Part shown: piece after piece, positions 25,767 through 34,315 of the stretch | Layout of the letters: every line of letters begins with the position of its first letter | Numbering within the stretch: position 1 is the first letter of the stretch | Source: Lutibacter sp. | GTDB lineage: Bacteria > Bacteroidota > Bacteroidia > Flavobacteriales > Flavobacteriaceae | DNA length: 64,000 nt | NCBI GenBank assembly: GCA_027449025.1 | Contig: DAIDMK010000002.1 | Span: forward strand, 62,001-126,000 | Reading direction: 5' to 3' | Program-made: the position numbers and the translations under genes | Notes under the pieces: generated by a model | Database searches by the model: none | Seen by the model: only the letters and a program-made list of their open reading frames with translations | Told to the model about the DNA's origin: nothing

Positions 25767-26687
25767 TTAGTATTCTTTAACCAATAACCAAGCATCTTCC
25801 GACTCTGTTTTATGAATGATGCGCATTTTGTTTATCGCCTCATTCTCAGTGGCAAAACTTTCGAAGGCAACCTCAGTCAAATGCCACTTATTAACGCCCA
25901 GAATTTTGGCATTATACCCTTTCTCAAGCAATTGCTGCAATTTTTTCACTGCGTTTTCAGGAGTTCTAAAAGCACCAGCGATAATATGGTAATTATAGGT
26001 TTCTTTAGTGATGTTTAAGGTAATTGCAGGTAAGGGATTGGAAATTACAAACGTTGCTTCCTGTATGGTTTTTTCGACTTTCTTTTGTTGTTGCTCGGCT
26101 TCGGTAACTAAATTTTTATATTCAATTTTTTGGTATTCGTTCCAGCCTACTGTCCCCAAGGCAAAAAGTATGGCCGCTGTTGCCGCATATTTAATAAATA
26201 CAGGCGTTTTTCGTTTTGTTTCCTCTGTTGAAAATGTTTCCAGCTGCTTAATTTTTTCTTTGTAAACAACGCGTTTTATAGCAGGTGAAACAAAAGAACC
26301 CAATCCAAAAGAGGCTGTCAAATAATTAAGAGAATTCGTAGGTTCAAAAATGAGTTTGCGATCTTTATTTAACTTAAACGACCCAATATTTTCTAATTCA
26401 AGTACTTCAACATTCAGCAGCAGTTTCCACTCAGTCACGTCTTTTTCAATGACTTTCAAGGCTTCTGAATAGGAAATTTTTTTTGATGCAGCCACATAAT
26501 TTGCCAACAATCCATCATTATTTTGCAAATGGGAATTAAAGGTCAACTGATTTGAAGGCGGATAAAAAGTGTGTGTAAAATGATTCACTTTTGCCGAAAT
26601 TTCGTTGGTTACAAAACCACCAAAATTTGGTACAATTACACATTCATATCGGTATAATAAATCGCTTATGTAGTTTGCTGTTGTCAT
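25767..26687 (-). CDS. HU-CCDC81/SPOR-domain membrane protein
   Basis: The protein has 306 residues. The N-terminal ~130 residues (ISDLLYRYECVIVPNFGGFV and FGLGSFVSPAIKR) form the bacterial HU-CCDC81 domains, which have an HU-like fold. A single membrane helix (FIKYAATAAILFALGTVGW, about residues 163-181) follows. The C-terminal ~80 residues are a SPOR domain (YNYHIIAGAFRTPENAVKKL), which binds denuded glycan strands at the septum. So the HU-like part is cytoplasmic and the SPOR part periplasmic. Its position next to the EnvC-like gene fits a cell-division role. Confidence 0.88.
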   Translation of the reverse strand: MTTANYISDLLYRYECVIVPNFGGFVTNEISAKVNHFTHTFYPPSNQLTFNSHLQNNDGLLANYVAASKKISYSEALKVIEKDVTEWKLLLNVEVLELENIGSFKLNKDRKLIFEPTNSLNYLTASFGLGSFVSPAIKRVVYKEKIKQLETFSTEETKRKTPVFIKYAATAAILFALGTVGWNEYQKIEYKNLVTEAEQQQKKVEKTIQEATFVISNPLPAITLNITKETYNYHIIAGAFRTPENAVKKLQQLLEKGYNAKILGVNKWHLTEVAFESFATENEAINKMRIIHKTESEDAWLLVKEY

Positions 26688-26783
26688 TGAAACAAATATA
26701 TAAAAAAACCCTTGCCAAAATATTGGTTATACATAATTTTTATTAACAATAATTTTATATATTGACACTCAAATTGTTAAAAT

Positions 26784-27887
26784 ATGCTTGAAGAAGATTT
26801 GCTGTACGTTTTGGCGTTGCAGCGCGCAAAAGGTATTGGCGATATTAACGCTAAAAAGTTGTTGGCACACTGCGGAAGCGCCAAAGAAGTGTTCAAAGAG
26901 AAACGTCGGAATATTGAAAAAATATTTGGCTTCGGAAAACTTTCGGTCCAATATTTATTTGATTCCAACAATTTAAAAGAAGCCGAAGTAGCGCTAAAAT
27001 ATATTCAGGAAAACGCTATAGAAACACTCTATTTTACCGATAATAATTACCCAGAACGATTAAAACATTGCATAGATGGTCCCATACTGCTATTTAAGGA
27101 AGGGAATATCGATTTAAATGCCGGACCAATCATCAGCATTGTTGGTACACGTCAAATTACGAGTTATGGCAGGGATTTTTGTGAAAAGTTGATATCAGAT
27201 TTAACAGCATACAATCCAATTATTGTGAGTGGTTTTGCCTATGGTGTCGATATTTGTGCCCACAAAGCAGCTCTTAAAAATAATTTGCAAACCATTGGTG
27301 TTTTGGCACACGGATTTGAAGAAGTTTATCCTAAAATTCATAAAAAGTATATTTCCGAGATGCATAAAAACGGCGGGTTTCTAACCGAGTTTTGGCAAAA
27401 TGACCAACCATTGCGTGAAAATTTTTTAAAACGAAATCGGATTGTCGCAGGAATGTCAGAAGCCACCATCATTATTGAATCTGCCGAAAAGGGCGGTTCT
27501 TTGGTCACTGCCGATATTGCAAATTCTTACAGCAGGGATGTTTTTGCAGTTCCTGGAAGAAGCACAGATATATATAGCAAAGGCTGCAACGATTTGATAA
27601 AAAACAACAAAGCAGCCATTTTAACTTCTGCAAAAGATTTAATCGACATGCTGAATTGGGAAAGCCCGCTAAATGTAAAAAAATCAATTCAAAAACAGCT
27701 TTTTGTTGAATTGACAGAAAACGAACAATTGATTTATAACTTTTTGACACATAACGGCAAAGAGCTTATCGATTTAATTTCTCTAAACTGCAAATTGCCT
27801 ATACATCAAACCACATCGTTATTATTTAATTTAGAGATGAAGGGCATGATAAAACCATTGCCAGGAAAGTTATATGAAGCTATTTAG
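26784..27887 (+). CDS. dprA: DNA-processing protein DprA
   Basis: The protein has 367 residues. DprA binds incoming single-stranded DNA during natural transformation and loads RecA. An N-terminal helix-hairpin-helix-like region (about 1-60, QRAKGIGDINAKKLLAHCG) is followed by the Rossmann-like DprA/Smf core. The core contains ISIVGTRQITSYGRDFCEKL, VSGFAYGVDICAHKAAL and the ESAEKGGSLVTADIANSYSR loop. A C-terminal winged-helix segment (about 305-367) resembles the DprA WH/DML1 domain. The ComF gene at 62.1 kb is another competence-linked gene in the window. The gene starts 96 bases from the divergent SPOR gene. Confidence 0.94.
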   Translation: MLEEDLLYVLALQRAKGIGDINAKKLLAHCGSAKEVFKEKRRNIEKIFGFGKLSVQYLFDSNNLKEAEVALKYIQENAIETLYFTDNNYPERLKHCIDGPILLFKEGNIDLNAGPIISIVGTRQITSYGRDFCEKLISDLTAYNPIIVSGFAYGVDICAHKAALKNNLQTIGVLAHGFEEVYPKIHKKYISEMHKNGGFLTEFWQNDQPLRENFLKRNRIVAGMSEATIIIESAEKGGSLVTADIANSYSRDVFAVPGRSTDIYSKGCNDLIKNNKAAILTSAKDLIDMLNWESPLNVKKSIQKQLFVELTENEQLIYNFLTHNGKELIDLISLNCKLPIHQTTSLLFNLEMKGMIKPLPGKLYEAI

Positions 27888-27975
27888 TTTTTAGTAAGGT
27901 TAAAATAACTTTAAAATCATAAAAGAAAAGGTCAATTTGTGCTAAAATCAGTATTTTTGCACCTTAAATTTAATT

Positions 27976-28572
27976 ATGATTAAAATACCCCAACAAGCAA
28001 AAGCACTTATTTTCGATTTAGATGGCACCATTGCCAACACCATGCCAAATCATCTTATATCTTGGAGAAAGGCAGTTTTGCCTTATGGAATCAACTTTGA
28101 TGCAGCTTTATTTATGCAGTTGACAGGAATGCCAAGAACGGCTACTATTGAAAAACTAAATGAAATGTTCAGCACTAAAATGAATCCTGATATTGTTGGA
28201 AAAGTAAAGGAAGACCATTTTAAAACATTGGTCAACTTAACCGAAGAGATTGAGGTGGTTACCGATGTTATTAGAAAATATCACACCATTTTGCCGATGT
28301 CCATTGGAACGGGAAGCACAAAAAGTGGTGCTAAAAAAACGCTGGAAGTTATTGGGTTTGAAAACTATTTTGACATTGTTATCACTGCAGATGACATTAT
28401 AAACCACAAACCACATCCTGAGACATTTTTAAAATGCGCGGAACTAATGGGTGTTAAACCACAAGACTGCGTTGTTTTTGAGGATGGAATATTAGGGATG
28501 AAGGCAGCAGAAGAAGCTGGAATGATGGTAATTGACGTGAACGATTATTTTAAAATTGATTATGAAGTTTAG
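27976..28572 (+). CDS. HAD-superfamily phosphatase/phosphomutase, YqaB or beta-phosphoglucomutase-like
   Basis: The protein has 198 residues. Motif I is LIFDLDGTIANTMPNH (nucleophile Asp18 and general acid Asp20 near the N-terminus). MSIGTGSTKSG gives motif II, KPHPETFLKCAELMG gives motif III with its lysine, and VVFEDGILGMKAAEEAGM gives motif IV. The small helical cap contains the ALFMQLTGMPRTATIEKL segment, close to YqaB-type fructose-1-phosphatase and to beta-phosphoglucomutase. The latter would convert the beta-glucose 1-phosphate made by the GH65 enzyme, but it is 14 kb away and not in the LacI unit. TATTTTTG at 27952-27959 is a good -7 promoter element. Confidence 0.82.
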   Translation: MIKIPQQAKALIFDLDGTIANTMPNHLISWRKAVLPYGINFDAALFMQLTGMPRTATIEKLNEMFSTKMNPDIVGKVKEDHFKTLVNLTEEIEVVTDVIRKYHTILPMSIGTGSTKSGAKKTLEVIGFENYFDIVITADDIINHKPHPETFLKCAELMGVKPQDCVVFEDGILGMKAAEEAGMMVIDVNDYFKIDYEV

Positions 28573-28945
28573 GATTTTGAAATTCTCGCTTCAAACCTAC
28601 TTCCCATTCCTTTAAAAAATCCTCAATTTCTTCAATAAACTCGATGCTTATTTCGGTTCGGTTGATGGTGCAATGCAAAATTATTTTGTCTTTTTCCGGT
28701 GGAAAACCAGTAGTTATTGTCCATGATAATGCATTTGGACAATCCAATAAAGTAAAGCGGACTCCGCCATTTATTTTATCGTAACGGATGTTGAATTCGC
28801 CCCAAAGCGTCAATCCAATAAAATGGTTTTCTTCACTTTCTAGAAAAAGCATAGACTCCGTAAACTCTTCTACGCTTTTTGGGTGTATCTTGTCTTGAAT
28901 CTGTGCTTCAGAAGTCTGTTTATCAATAATTCTAAAAAACTCCAT
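28550..28945 (-). CDS. Hypothetical cytoplasmic protein
   Basis: The protein has 131 residues, beginning MEFFRIIDKQTSEAQIQDKI. An upstream in-frame ATG at 28978 would overlap the EamA gene by 32 bases. The ATG at 28945 is one base after the EamA stop (TAATATG), so coupling supports the shorter form. The protein is acidic, lacks membrane or signal segments, and has beta-rich blocks (FIGLTLWGEFNIRYDKINGG, WTITTGFPPEKDKIILHCTI). I do not recognise the family. The 3' end overlaps the end of the convergent HAD gene by 23 bases. Confidence 0.65.
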   Translation of the reverse strand: MEFFRIIDKQTSEAQIQDKIHPKSVEEFTESMLFLESEENHFIGLTLWGEFNIRYDKINGGVRFTLLDCPNALSWTITTGFPPEKDKIILHCTINRTEISIEFIEEIEDFLKEWEVGLKREFQNPKLHNQF

Positions 28946-28946
28946 A

Positions 28947-29813
28947 TTATATTTTTTTATGTGATTGGACACTTTCAATAACTACGGTCGAAAGAATCAG
29001 CAATCCACCAATTAACGTATTTTCAGAAGGAATTTCATGCAACAAAAACAGTCCGAAGAAAACGCCATAAACCGGTTGAATACTGCTCATAATACTCGCT
29101 GTGCTAATGGAAAAATTCTTAAAGCTCATCACAAAAAGCGTATGACCAATAGCTGTGGTAAACAAAGCTAATGTAACTAAAGCCATCCAATCTTCTGAAG
29201 TTGGTTTAGCTTCAAAGATAAAAAGTACTGGCCATAAAACCAATGAAACAATAACTAGTTGATAAAACATAAGCATTGAGCCAGAATATTGGGCTATTTT
29301 TTGTTTCATCATAATATTTCTAAGGGCGTAAAACACAGAAGAAAGCAATCCGGAAAGCACCCCTTTAGTAAGATTATTCTCCAAATTAAATTCGGGTGCT
29401 AAAAAATAAATACCGACCAATGCAATAAGTCCCAAAAGCACGTGAGTTTTGTTCAATTTCGTCTTAAAAAATAAAGGCTCCAGCAAAGCGGTAATTACAG
29501 GATAAGTAAATAAACTAAGCATTCCGATGGCTACATTTGAAAGGTGGAGCGCATAAAAATAGGTAATCCAATGTGCGCCAAGAAACAGGGAGCTCAGGAT
29601 AATAGCTTTAAAGTCTTTTTTGCTTGAAATTTTTAAGTCAATTTTTTTATACCAACAAAACGCCCCTAAAATAACTGCGGCAAAAGCACAACGAAACCAA
29701 ATGGATACAGGTGGTGGCATTGCTATAAAACGCCCCAAAACACCTGAAGTGCTAATTAACAGCACGGCAATATTAAGTTCTAAAATGTGTTTTAGATGTT
29801 GTTGCTTTTTCAA
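28947..29813 (-). CDS. EamA/DMT-family transporter
   Basis: This 288-residue inner-membrane protein has ten predicted helices in two EamA repeats. The first repeat begins LNIAVLLISTSGVLGRFIAM and ends near YFLAPEF. The second begins VLSGLLSSVFYALRNIMMKQ and carries the typical SSIQPVYGVFFGLFLLHEIP block. Family members export amino acids, nucleotides or other metabolites, and the substrate is unknown here. The gene lies 3 bases downstream of mfd and one base upstream of the hypothetical gene, so the three genes form one minus-strand unit. Confidence 0.88.
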   Translation of the reverse strand: MKKQQHLKHILELNIAVLLISTSGVLGRFIAMPPPVSIWFRCAFAAVILGAFCWYKKIDLKISSKKDFKAIILSSLFLGAHWITYFYALHLSNVAIGMLSLFTYPVITALLEPLFFKTKLNKTHVLLGLIALVGIYFLAPEFNLENNLTKGVLSGLLSSVFYALRNIMMKQKIAQYSGSMLMFYQLVIVSLVLWPVLFIFEAKPTSEDWMALVTLALFTTAIGHTLFVMSFKNFSISTASIMSSIQPVYGVFFGLFLLHEIPSENTLIGGLLILSTVVIESVQSHKKI

Positions 29814-29816
29814 TGA

Positions 29817-32800
29817 TTATATTTTTTGAAGCGTTGTCAAAGCTTTATTTATAGTTGTAATTTTATCAAATGTTAACAAAAGTCGCAATCCATTTTTCGT
29901 TTCTTTTTCTTTTATGGTGCACCCGAGTGGATTTTGCTGAACAAATTGTAAAACTTTTGTAAAAACAGGTGTTTGGTAAAAAGAACTTTGCTGATTGGAA
30001 ACAAAGTAGCCAATCATTTTATGTTTTTTCAGGATAAGACGTTCAAGTCCCAAAGATTTGGCAATCCATTTTATGCGCATACTGTTTAACAAATCCACTA
30101 CTTGAATAGGAAGTTCTCCAAAACGGTCAATCAATTCCAATTCGAATTTCTGAAGGTCTTCTTCCGTTTTAAGCTCACTTAATTTAGTATATAAATTCAA
30201 TCGTTCAGAAATCACATTGATATAATCATCGGGAAAAAGAATTTCAAAATCAGTATCAATCTGAATGTCTTTTACATAATCTTTTGGTTTTTCATCTTGC
30301 TCTTTATACAATTCTTTAAACTCATTTTCCTTCAGTTCCTCAATGGTTTCATTCAATATTTTTTGATAAGTTTCAAAACCAATATCATTGATAAACCCAC
30401 TTTGTTCACCACCCAATAAATCGCCTGCACCGCGAATTTCCAAATCTTTCATGGCAATTTGAATACCGCTGCCCAACTCCGTAAACAATTCAATGGCCTG
30501 AATGCGTTTTCGGGCATCATCGGTCATCATATGATAAGGAGGCGTAATAAAATAACAAAATGCTTTTTTGTTTGAGCGCCCAACGCGTCCGCGCATTTGG
30601 TGCAAATCAGACAAGCCAAAATTGTTGGCGTTGTTGATAAAAATGGTGTTTGCGTTTGGCACATCCAAACCGCTTTCAACAATGGTTGTGGAAACCAACA
30701 CATCAAATTCATTGTTGATAAAACCAAGCATCAAGCCTTCCAGCTTTTTACCTTCCATTTGTCCGTGACCAATTCCTATTTTCGCATCGGGAACCAATCG
30801 CTGCAACATTCCGGCAACTTCTTTAATGTTTTCAATGCGGTTATGGATAAAAAACACTTGTCCGCCCCGCTGAATTTCATAGCGAATCGCATCTCGAATC
30901 ACTTCTTCACTAAATCGAATCACATTGCTTTCTACGGGAACACGATTTGGTGGCGGTGTATTGATAACAGATAAATCACGCGCTGCCATCAAGGAAAACT
31001 GCAAAGTTCTCGGGATTGGCGTTGCGGTAAGCGTTAAGGTATCAATATTTTCTTTTAAAGTTTTCAATTTATCTTTAACGGCTACACCAAATTTTTGTTC
31101 TTCATCAACAATTAACAACCCCAAATCTTTATATTTTATGACTGGATTCGTCAGTTGATGCGTTCCAATCACAATGTCAACAGAACCGTCTTCCAATCCT
31201 TTTAAAACAGCTTTTCTTTGGGTGGCGGTTCTAAATCGATTTAAATATTCTACGGTAACAGGGAAATCTTTTAAGCGTTCGCTAAAGGTTTTAAAATGCT
31301 GAAAAGCCAAAATAGTGGTTGGTACCAAAATAGCAACCTGTTTGCCGTTATCAACCGCTTTAAAAGCAGCCCTGATGGCAATTTCTGTTTTTCCGAAGCC
31401 AACATCGCCACATACCAAACGATCCATTGGGCGTTCATTTTCCATGTCACTTTTCACATCTTGGGTTGATGAAGATTGATCTGGTGTGTCTTCGTACAAA
31501 AAGCTGGCTTCCAGTTCATGCTGCAAATAACTGTCTGGTCGGTATTGAAAACCTTTTTGCATTTTGCGTTTCGCATACAATTCAATCAAATTGAAGGCAA
31601 TATGACGAATACGCGATTTTGTTTTTTGTTTTAATGCTTTCCAGGCGCCAGATCCCAATTTATGCAATTTGGGTGCGGTGCCGTCTTTGCCGTTGTATTT
31701 GGCAATTTTATGGAGCGAATGAATGCTGATGTATAAAATATCACGATCGCCATAAATCAATTTAATGGCTTCTTGCTGTTTTCCTTCGACATCAATTTTT
31801 TGAAGTCCGCCAAATTTCCCGATGCCGTGATCAATATGCGTCACATAATCGCCAATTTCAAGATTGGTCAATTCTTTTAAGGTGATGGTTTGTTTTTTGG
31901 CATAGCCGTTTTTTAAGCGGAACTTATGATAACGTTCAAAAATTTGGTGGTCGGTATAGCAAACCAATTTATTTTCTTCATCAATAAATCCTTGAAATAA
32001 AGGGAAAACAAGTGTGGTATATTCCAATTCCTTGTCGAGGTCACTAAAAATATCGTGAAAACGATCGGCTTGTTTTTGTGAATCGCAAAACAGATAATTT
32101 TTATAGCCATTTTCGCTATTTTGATGAAAATTTTCAACGAGTAAATCAAATTGTTTGTTGAATGATGGCTGCGGTTTTGTGTTGAAGATCACAACGTTAT
32201 GCTGAACTTGTTTCAGCATCTTTTCATTTGATTTTGAATCGTCTCGAGAAAGCCTTGCATTTACAATTTCAACCAATGAAAGCGCCTGTAATTCTTTTTT
32301 TATAAGGTCGCCATCACAAAATAGTTCGTTTGGTTTTGCGTGATTTAAAGCCGAAGACAAATCTTTAAAAGTAATTTCTGCCTTGCCAAAAAGGTTGTCC
32401 AGGGTATTATAAAGCAGGTTTAAATCTTTAGCAAAAACAATAGTTTTATCGGAAATGTATTTTAAAAAACTGTCCCTTTTTTCGGTTAGCGCTTTATTTT
32501 CAACATTAGGCATAATGCCAATTTTATTTATTTTTTCTGTGGAAAGTTGCGTTTCAACATCAAAAGTCCGGATGCTTTCCACTTCATCGTCAAAAAATTC
32601 AATACGATAAGGTTCGTCATTCGAAAAAGAAAAGACATCAATAATACCGCCTCTAGTCGAAAATTCTCCGGGCTCACTCACAAAATCCACTCGGTTAAAT
32701 TGGTATTCAAACAAAACCTCATTCACAAAATCTAAACTCAGTTTATCATTGACGCTTATTTTTAAAGTGTTTCGGTTTAATTCTGCCTTAGTGACAACTT

Positions 32801-33218
32801 GTTCAAAAAGCGCTTCGGGATAAGTGACAATAATTGCCGCTTTTTTACGCGAATTAATTCGGTTTAAAACTTCTGAACGCAACAAAACATTGGCGTTGTC
32901 AGTCTCTTCTATTTGATAAGGTCTTCGGTAGGAACCCGGATAGAAAAGCACATCCTTATCGTTTAAAAGCAGCTCCAAATCATTTAAATAATAGGCAGCT
33001 TCTTCCTTATCATTAAAGATTAACAAAAATGGTTTGTCAACTTTTTTAAAACTTTCAGAAATAACGAAAGACAATGACGATCCAACCAAATTCGAAATTT
33101 GAAAATGGTGATTATCTTTTAGTAATAGTGGAACCAATTGTTTTTGCTCAACAATTTGTCCGTAAATTTTAACAATAGCTTGTTTGCTCAAATTTGCAAA
33201 TTTTGCCAAAGGTAGCAT
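29817..33218 (-). CDS. mfd: Transcription-repair coupling factor Mfd
   Basis: The protein has 1133 residues. Mfd pushes stalled RNA polymerase off lesions and recruits UvrA. The N-terminal UvrB-homology region spans about 1-330 (LLIFNDKEEAAYYLNDLELL, EPGEFSTRGGIIDVFSFSND). The RNA-polymerase-interacting CarD-like domain is near 450-520 (LEIGDYVTHIDHGIGKFGGL). The RecG-like translocase has Walker A GDVGFGKTE, box II VDEEQKFGV, and TATPIPRTLQ. A C-terminal TRCF domain (about 980-1100) follows. Residues ~345-360 form a short Gln/Lys-rich insert (MLKQVQHNVVIFNTK) that looks unlike other Mfd proteins and resembles read-through of a dispersed repeat. It is first in the minus-strand unit. Confidence 0.95.
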   Translation of the reverse strand: MLPLAKFANLSKQAIVKIYGQIVEQKQLVPLLLKDNHHFQISNLVGSSLSFVISESFKKVDKPFLLIFNDKEEAAYYLNDLELLLNDKDVLFYPGSYRRPYQIEETDNANVLLRSEVLNRINSRKKAAIIVTYPEALFEQVVTKAELNRNTLKISVNDKLSLDFVNEVLFEYQFNRVDFVSEPGEFSTRGGIIDVFSFSNDEPYRIEFFDDEVESIRTFDVETQLSTEKINKIGIMPNVENKALTEKRDSFLKYISDKTIVFAKDLNLLYNTLDNLFGKAEITFKDLSSALNHAKPNELFCDGDLIKKELQALSLVEIVNARLSRDDSKSNEKMLKQVQHNVVIFNTKPQPSFNKQFDLLVENFHQNSENGYKNYLFCDSQKQADRFHDIFSDLDKELEYTTLVFPLFQGFIDEENKLVCYTDHQIFERYHKFRLKNGYAKKQTITLKELTNLEIGDYVTHIDHGIGKFGGLQKIDVEGKQQEAIKLIYGDRDILYISIHSLHKIAKYNGKDGTAPKLHKLGSGAWKALKQKTKSRIRHIAFNLIELYAKRKMQKGFQYRPDSYLQHELEASFLYEDTPDQSSSTQDVKSDMENERPMDRLVCGDVGFGKTEIAIRAAFKAVDNGKQVAILVPTTILAFQHFKTFSERLKDFPVTVEYLNRFRTATQRKAVLKGLEDGSVDIVIGTHQLTNPVIKYKDLGLLIVDEEQKFGVAVKDKLKTLKENIDTLTLTATPIPRTLQFSLMAARDLSVINTPPPNRVPVESNVIRFSEEVIRDAIRYEIQRGGQVFFIHNRIENIKEVAGMLQRLVPDAKIGIGHGQMEGKKLEGLMLGFINNEFDVLVSTTIVESGLDVPNANTIFINNANNFGLSDLHQMRGRVGRSNKKAFCYFITPPYHMMTDDARKRIQAIELFTELGSGIQIAMKDLEIRGAGDLLGGEQSGFINDIGFETYQKILNETIEELKENEFKELYKEQDEKPKDYVKDIQIDTDFEILFPDDYINVISERLNLYTKLSELKTEEDLQKFELELIDRFGELPIQVVDLLNSMRIKWIAKSLGLERLILKKHKMIGYFVSNQQSSFYQTPVFTKVLQFVQQNPLGCTIKEKETKNGLRLLLTFDKITTINKALTTLQKI

Positions 33219-33287
33219 TTTAAAAAAAATGAGGAAAAATTCAGCAAAAATTATTAAATTTATAAATTAAAATAAAAACTTTTATTT

Positions 33288-33728
33288 ATGCCAAATACAG
33301 ATTCATATCTAACAGGATTACATCATCAAAACATTGACCATTTTGCCGCTTTGGTAAGACTTGCTTTATTTGATGATAGGATTGATGATAAAGAATATAG
33401 GTTATTGGAAAGATTAGCCATTCGGCTCGATATAACTAAAATTGAATTTGAAGCTATCTTGAAAAATCCAAAGAATCACCCAATAGACAGGCCAGTAAGT
33501 TATGATGAAAGGTTAGAGCATTTATACGATTTAACAAAAATGCTATTTTTAGATAGGAACCCAACTATTGATAAAACCTCTATGATGGATAGAATTGCTG
33601 TAGGCCTTGGGTTTCCTGCCGAAAATGCAAGAGTTATTGTAAAAGAGGCTATAAAATTCTTTTTAAAAGAACCTGATGTGGAAGATTTTAAAAAAGTAAT
33701 AAAACAAGCGAATCCCATTAAACACTAA
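33288..33728 (+). CDS. TerB-like protein, first of two tandem paralogues
   Basis: This 146-residue all-helical protein has DHFAALVRLALFDDRIDDKE near the N-terminus and YDERLEHLYDLTKMLFLDRN in the middle, the paired acidic TerB/DjlA-like half-repeats. It aligns along its whole length with the next gene (shared ALVRLAL.DD, SYDERLEHLYDL, GLGFP), so the two arose by duplication. TerB-like domains bind metal ions in tellurite-resistance proteins, but small standalone forms in Bacteroidota are uncharacterised. The acidic ADG-type loop seen in the second copy is DRN here. Confidence 0.75.
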   Translation: MPNTDSYLTGLHHQNIDHFAALVRLALFDDRIDDKEYRLLERLAIRLDITKIEFEAILKNPKNHPIDRPVSYDERLEHLYDLTKMLFLDRNPTIDKTSMMDRIAVGLGFPAENARVIVKEAIKFFLKEPDVEDFKKVIKQANPIKH

Positions 33729-33799
33729 TTTGCATTTTTAAATTTTTTAGATGGATATATTTTGAGGGTTTAATTATATTTGGGGTTAAAATTAGAAGT

Positions 33800-34234
33800 A
33801 TGGCGTTATCGGATTATAATTTAAGCGGGGAACAAAAAAGAAACATTGCGCATTTTGCGAGTATTGTAAGATTGGCTTTGGCAGATGATATGATTACTGT
33901 AGGCGAAGAAAAATTATTGAAAAAATTGGCCAAAAGATTTCATATTTTAGATGAAAAGTATAAGGAAGTACTTGAAAATCCTAATGACTATTCGCAAGTG
34001 ACGCCACATGGTTATGATGAGCGTATTGAGCATTTATACGATTTGGCAATGATGGTTTTTGCAGATGGGGAAGCATCAAAAGAGGAAGCTAAAGTATTGA
34101 AAAAAATATGCATCGGACTTGGGTTTCCTCTGGATAATGTTGAAAAAATAACCAACGAGGCTATTCATTTAATTTTAAACAACAATGATTTGGAAGATTT
34201 TTCAAAAGCCGTAAAGAAGGTCAATAGAATATAA
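33800..34234 (+). CDS. TerB-like protein, second tandem paralogue
   Basis: The protein has 144 residues with IAHFASIVRLALADDMITVG and GYDERIEHLYDLAMMVFADG followed by EASKEEAKVLKKICIGLGFP. The ADG..S..E motif in the second half is the usual acidic metal-binding turn of TerB-like repeats, better kept here than in the first copy. Both copies are helical, soluble and the same length. The spacing of 71 bases and the terminator after this gene suggest that the pair forms its own small operon. Confidence 0.78.
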   Translation: MALSDYNLSGEQKRNIAHFASIVRLALADDMITVGEEKLLKKLAKRFHILDEKYKEVLENPNDYSQVTPHGYDERIEHLYDLAMMVFADGEASKEEAKVLKKICIGLGFPLDNVEKITNEAIHLILNNNDLEDFSKAVKKVNRI

Positions 34235-34251
34235 TGGGACAAAAGAATGCT

Positions 34252-34281
34252 AAAAAGCTGAACATAATGTTCGGCTTTTTG
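34252..34281 (+). terminator. Terminator after the TerB-like pair
   Basis: Arms AAAAAGCTGAAC and GTTCGGCTTTTT form a 12-bp stem with one G-T pair around ATAAT, ending in a run of Ts. It precedes the GTG-started helicase gene. Confidence 0.85.
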
Positions 34282-34315
34282 TGTTTAAAATAGTAATTTG
34301 CAATAAAAATTACAC

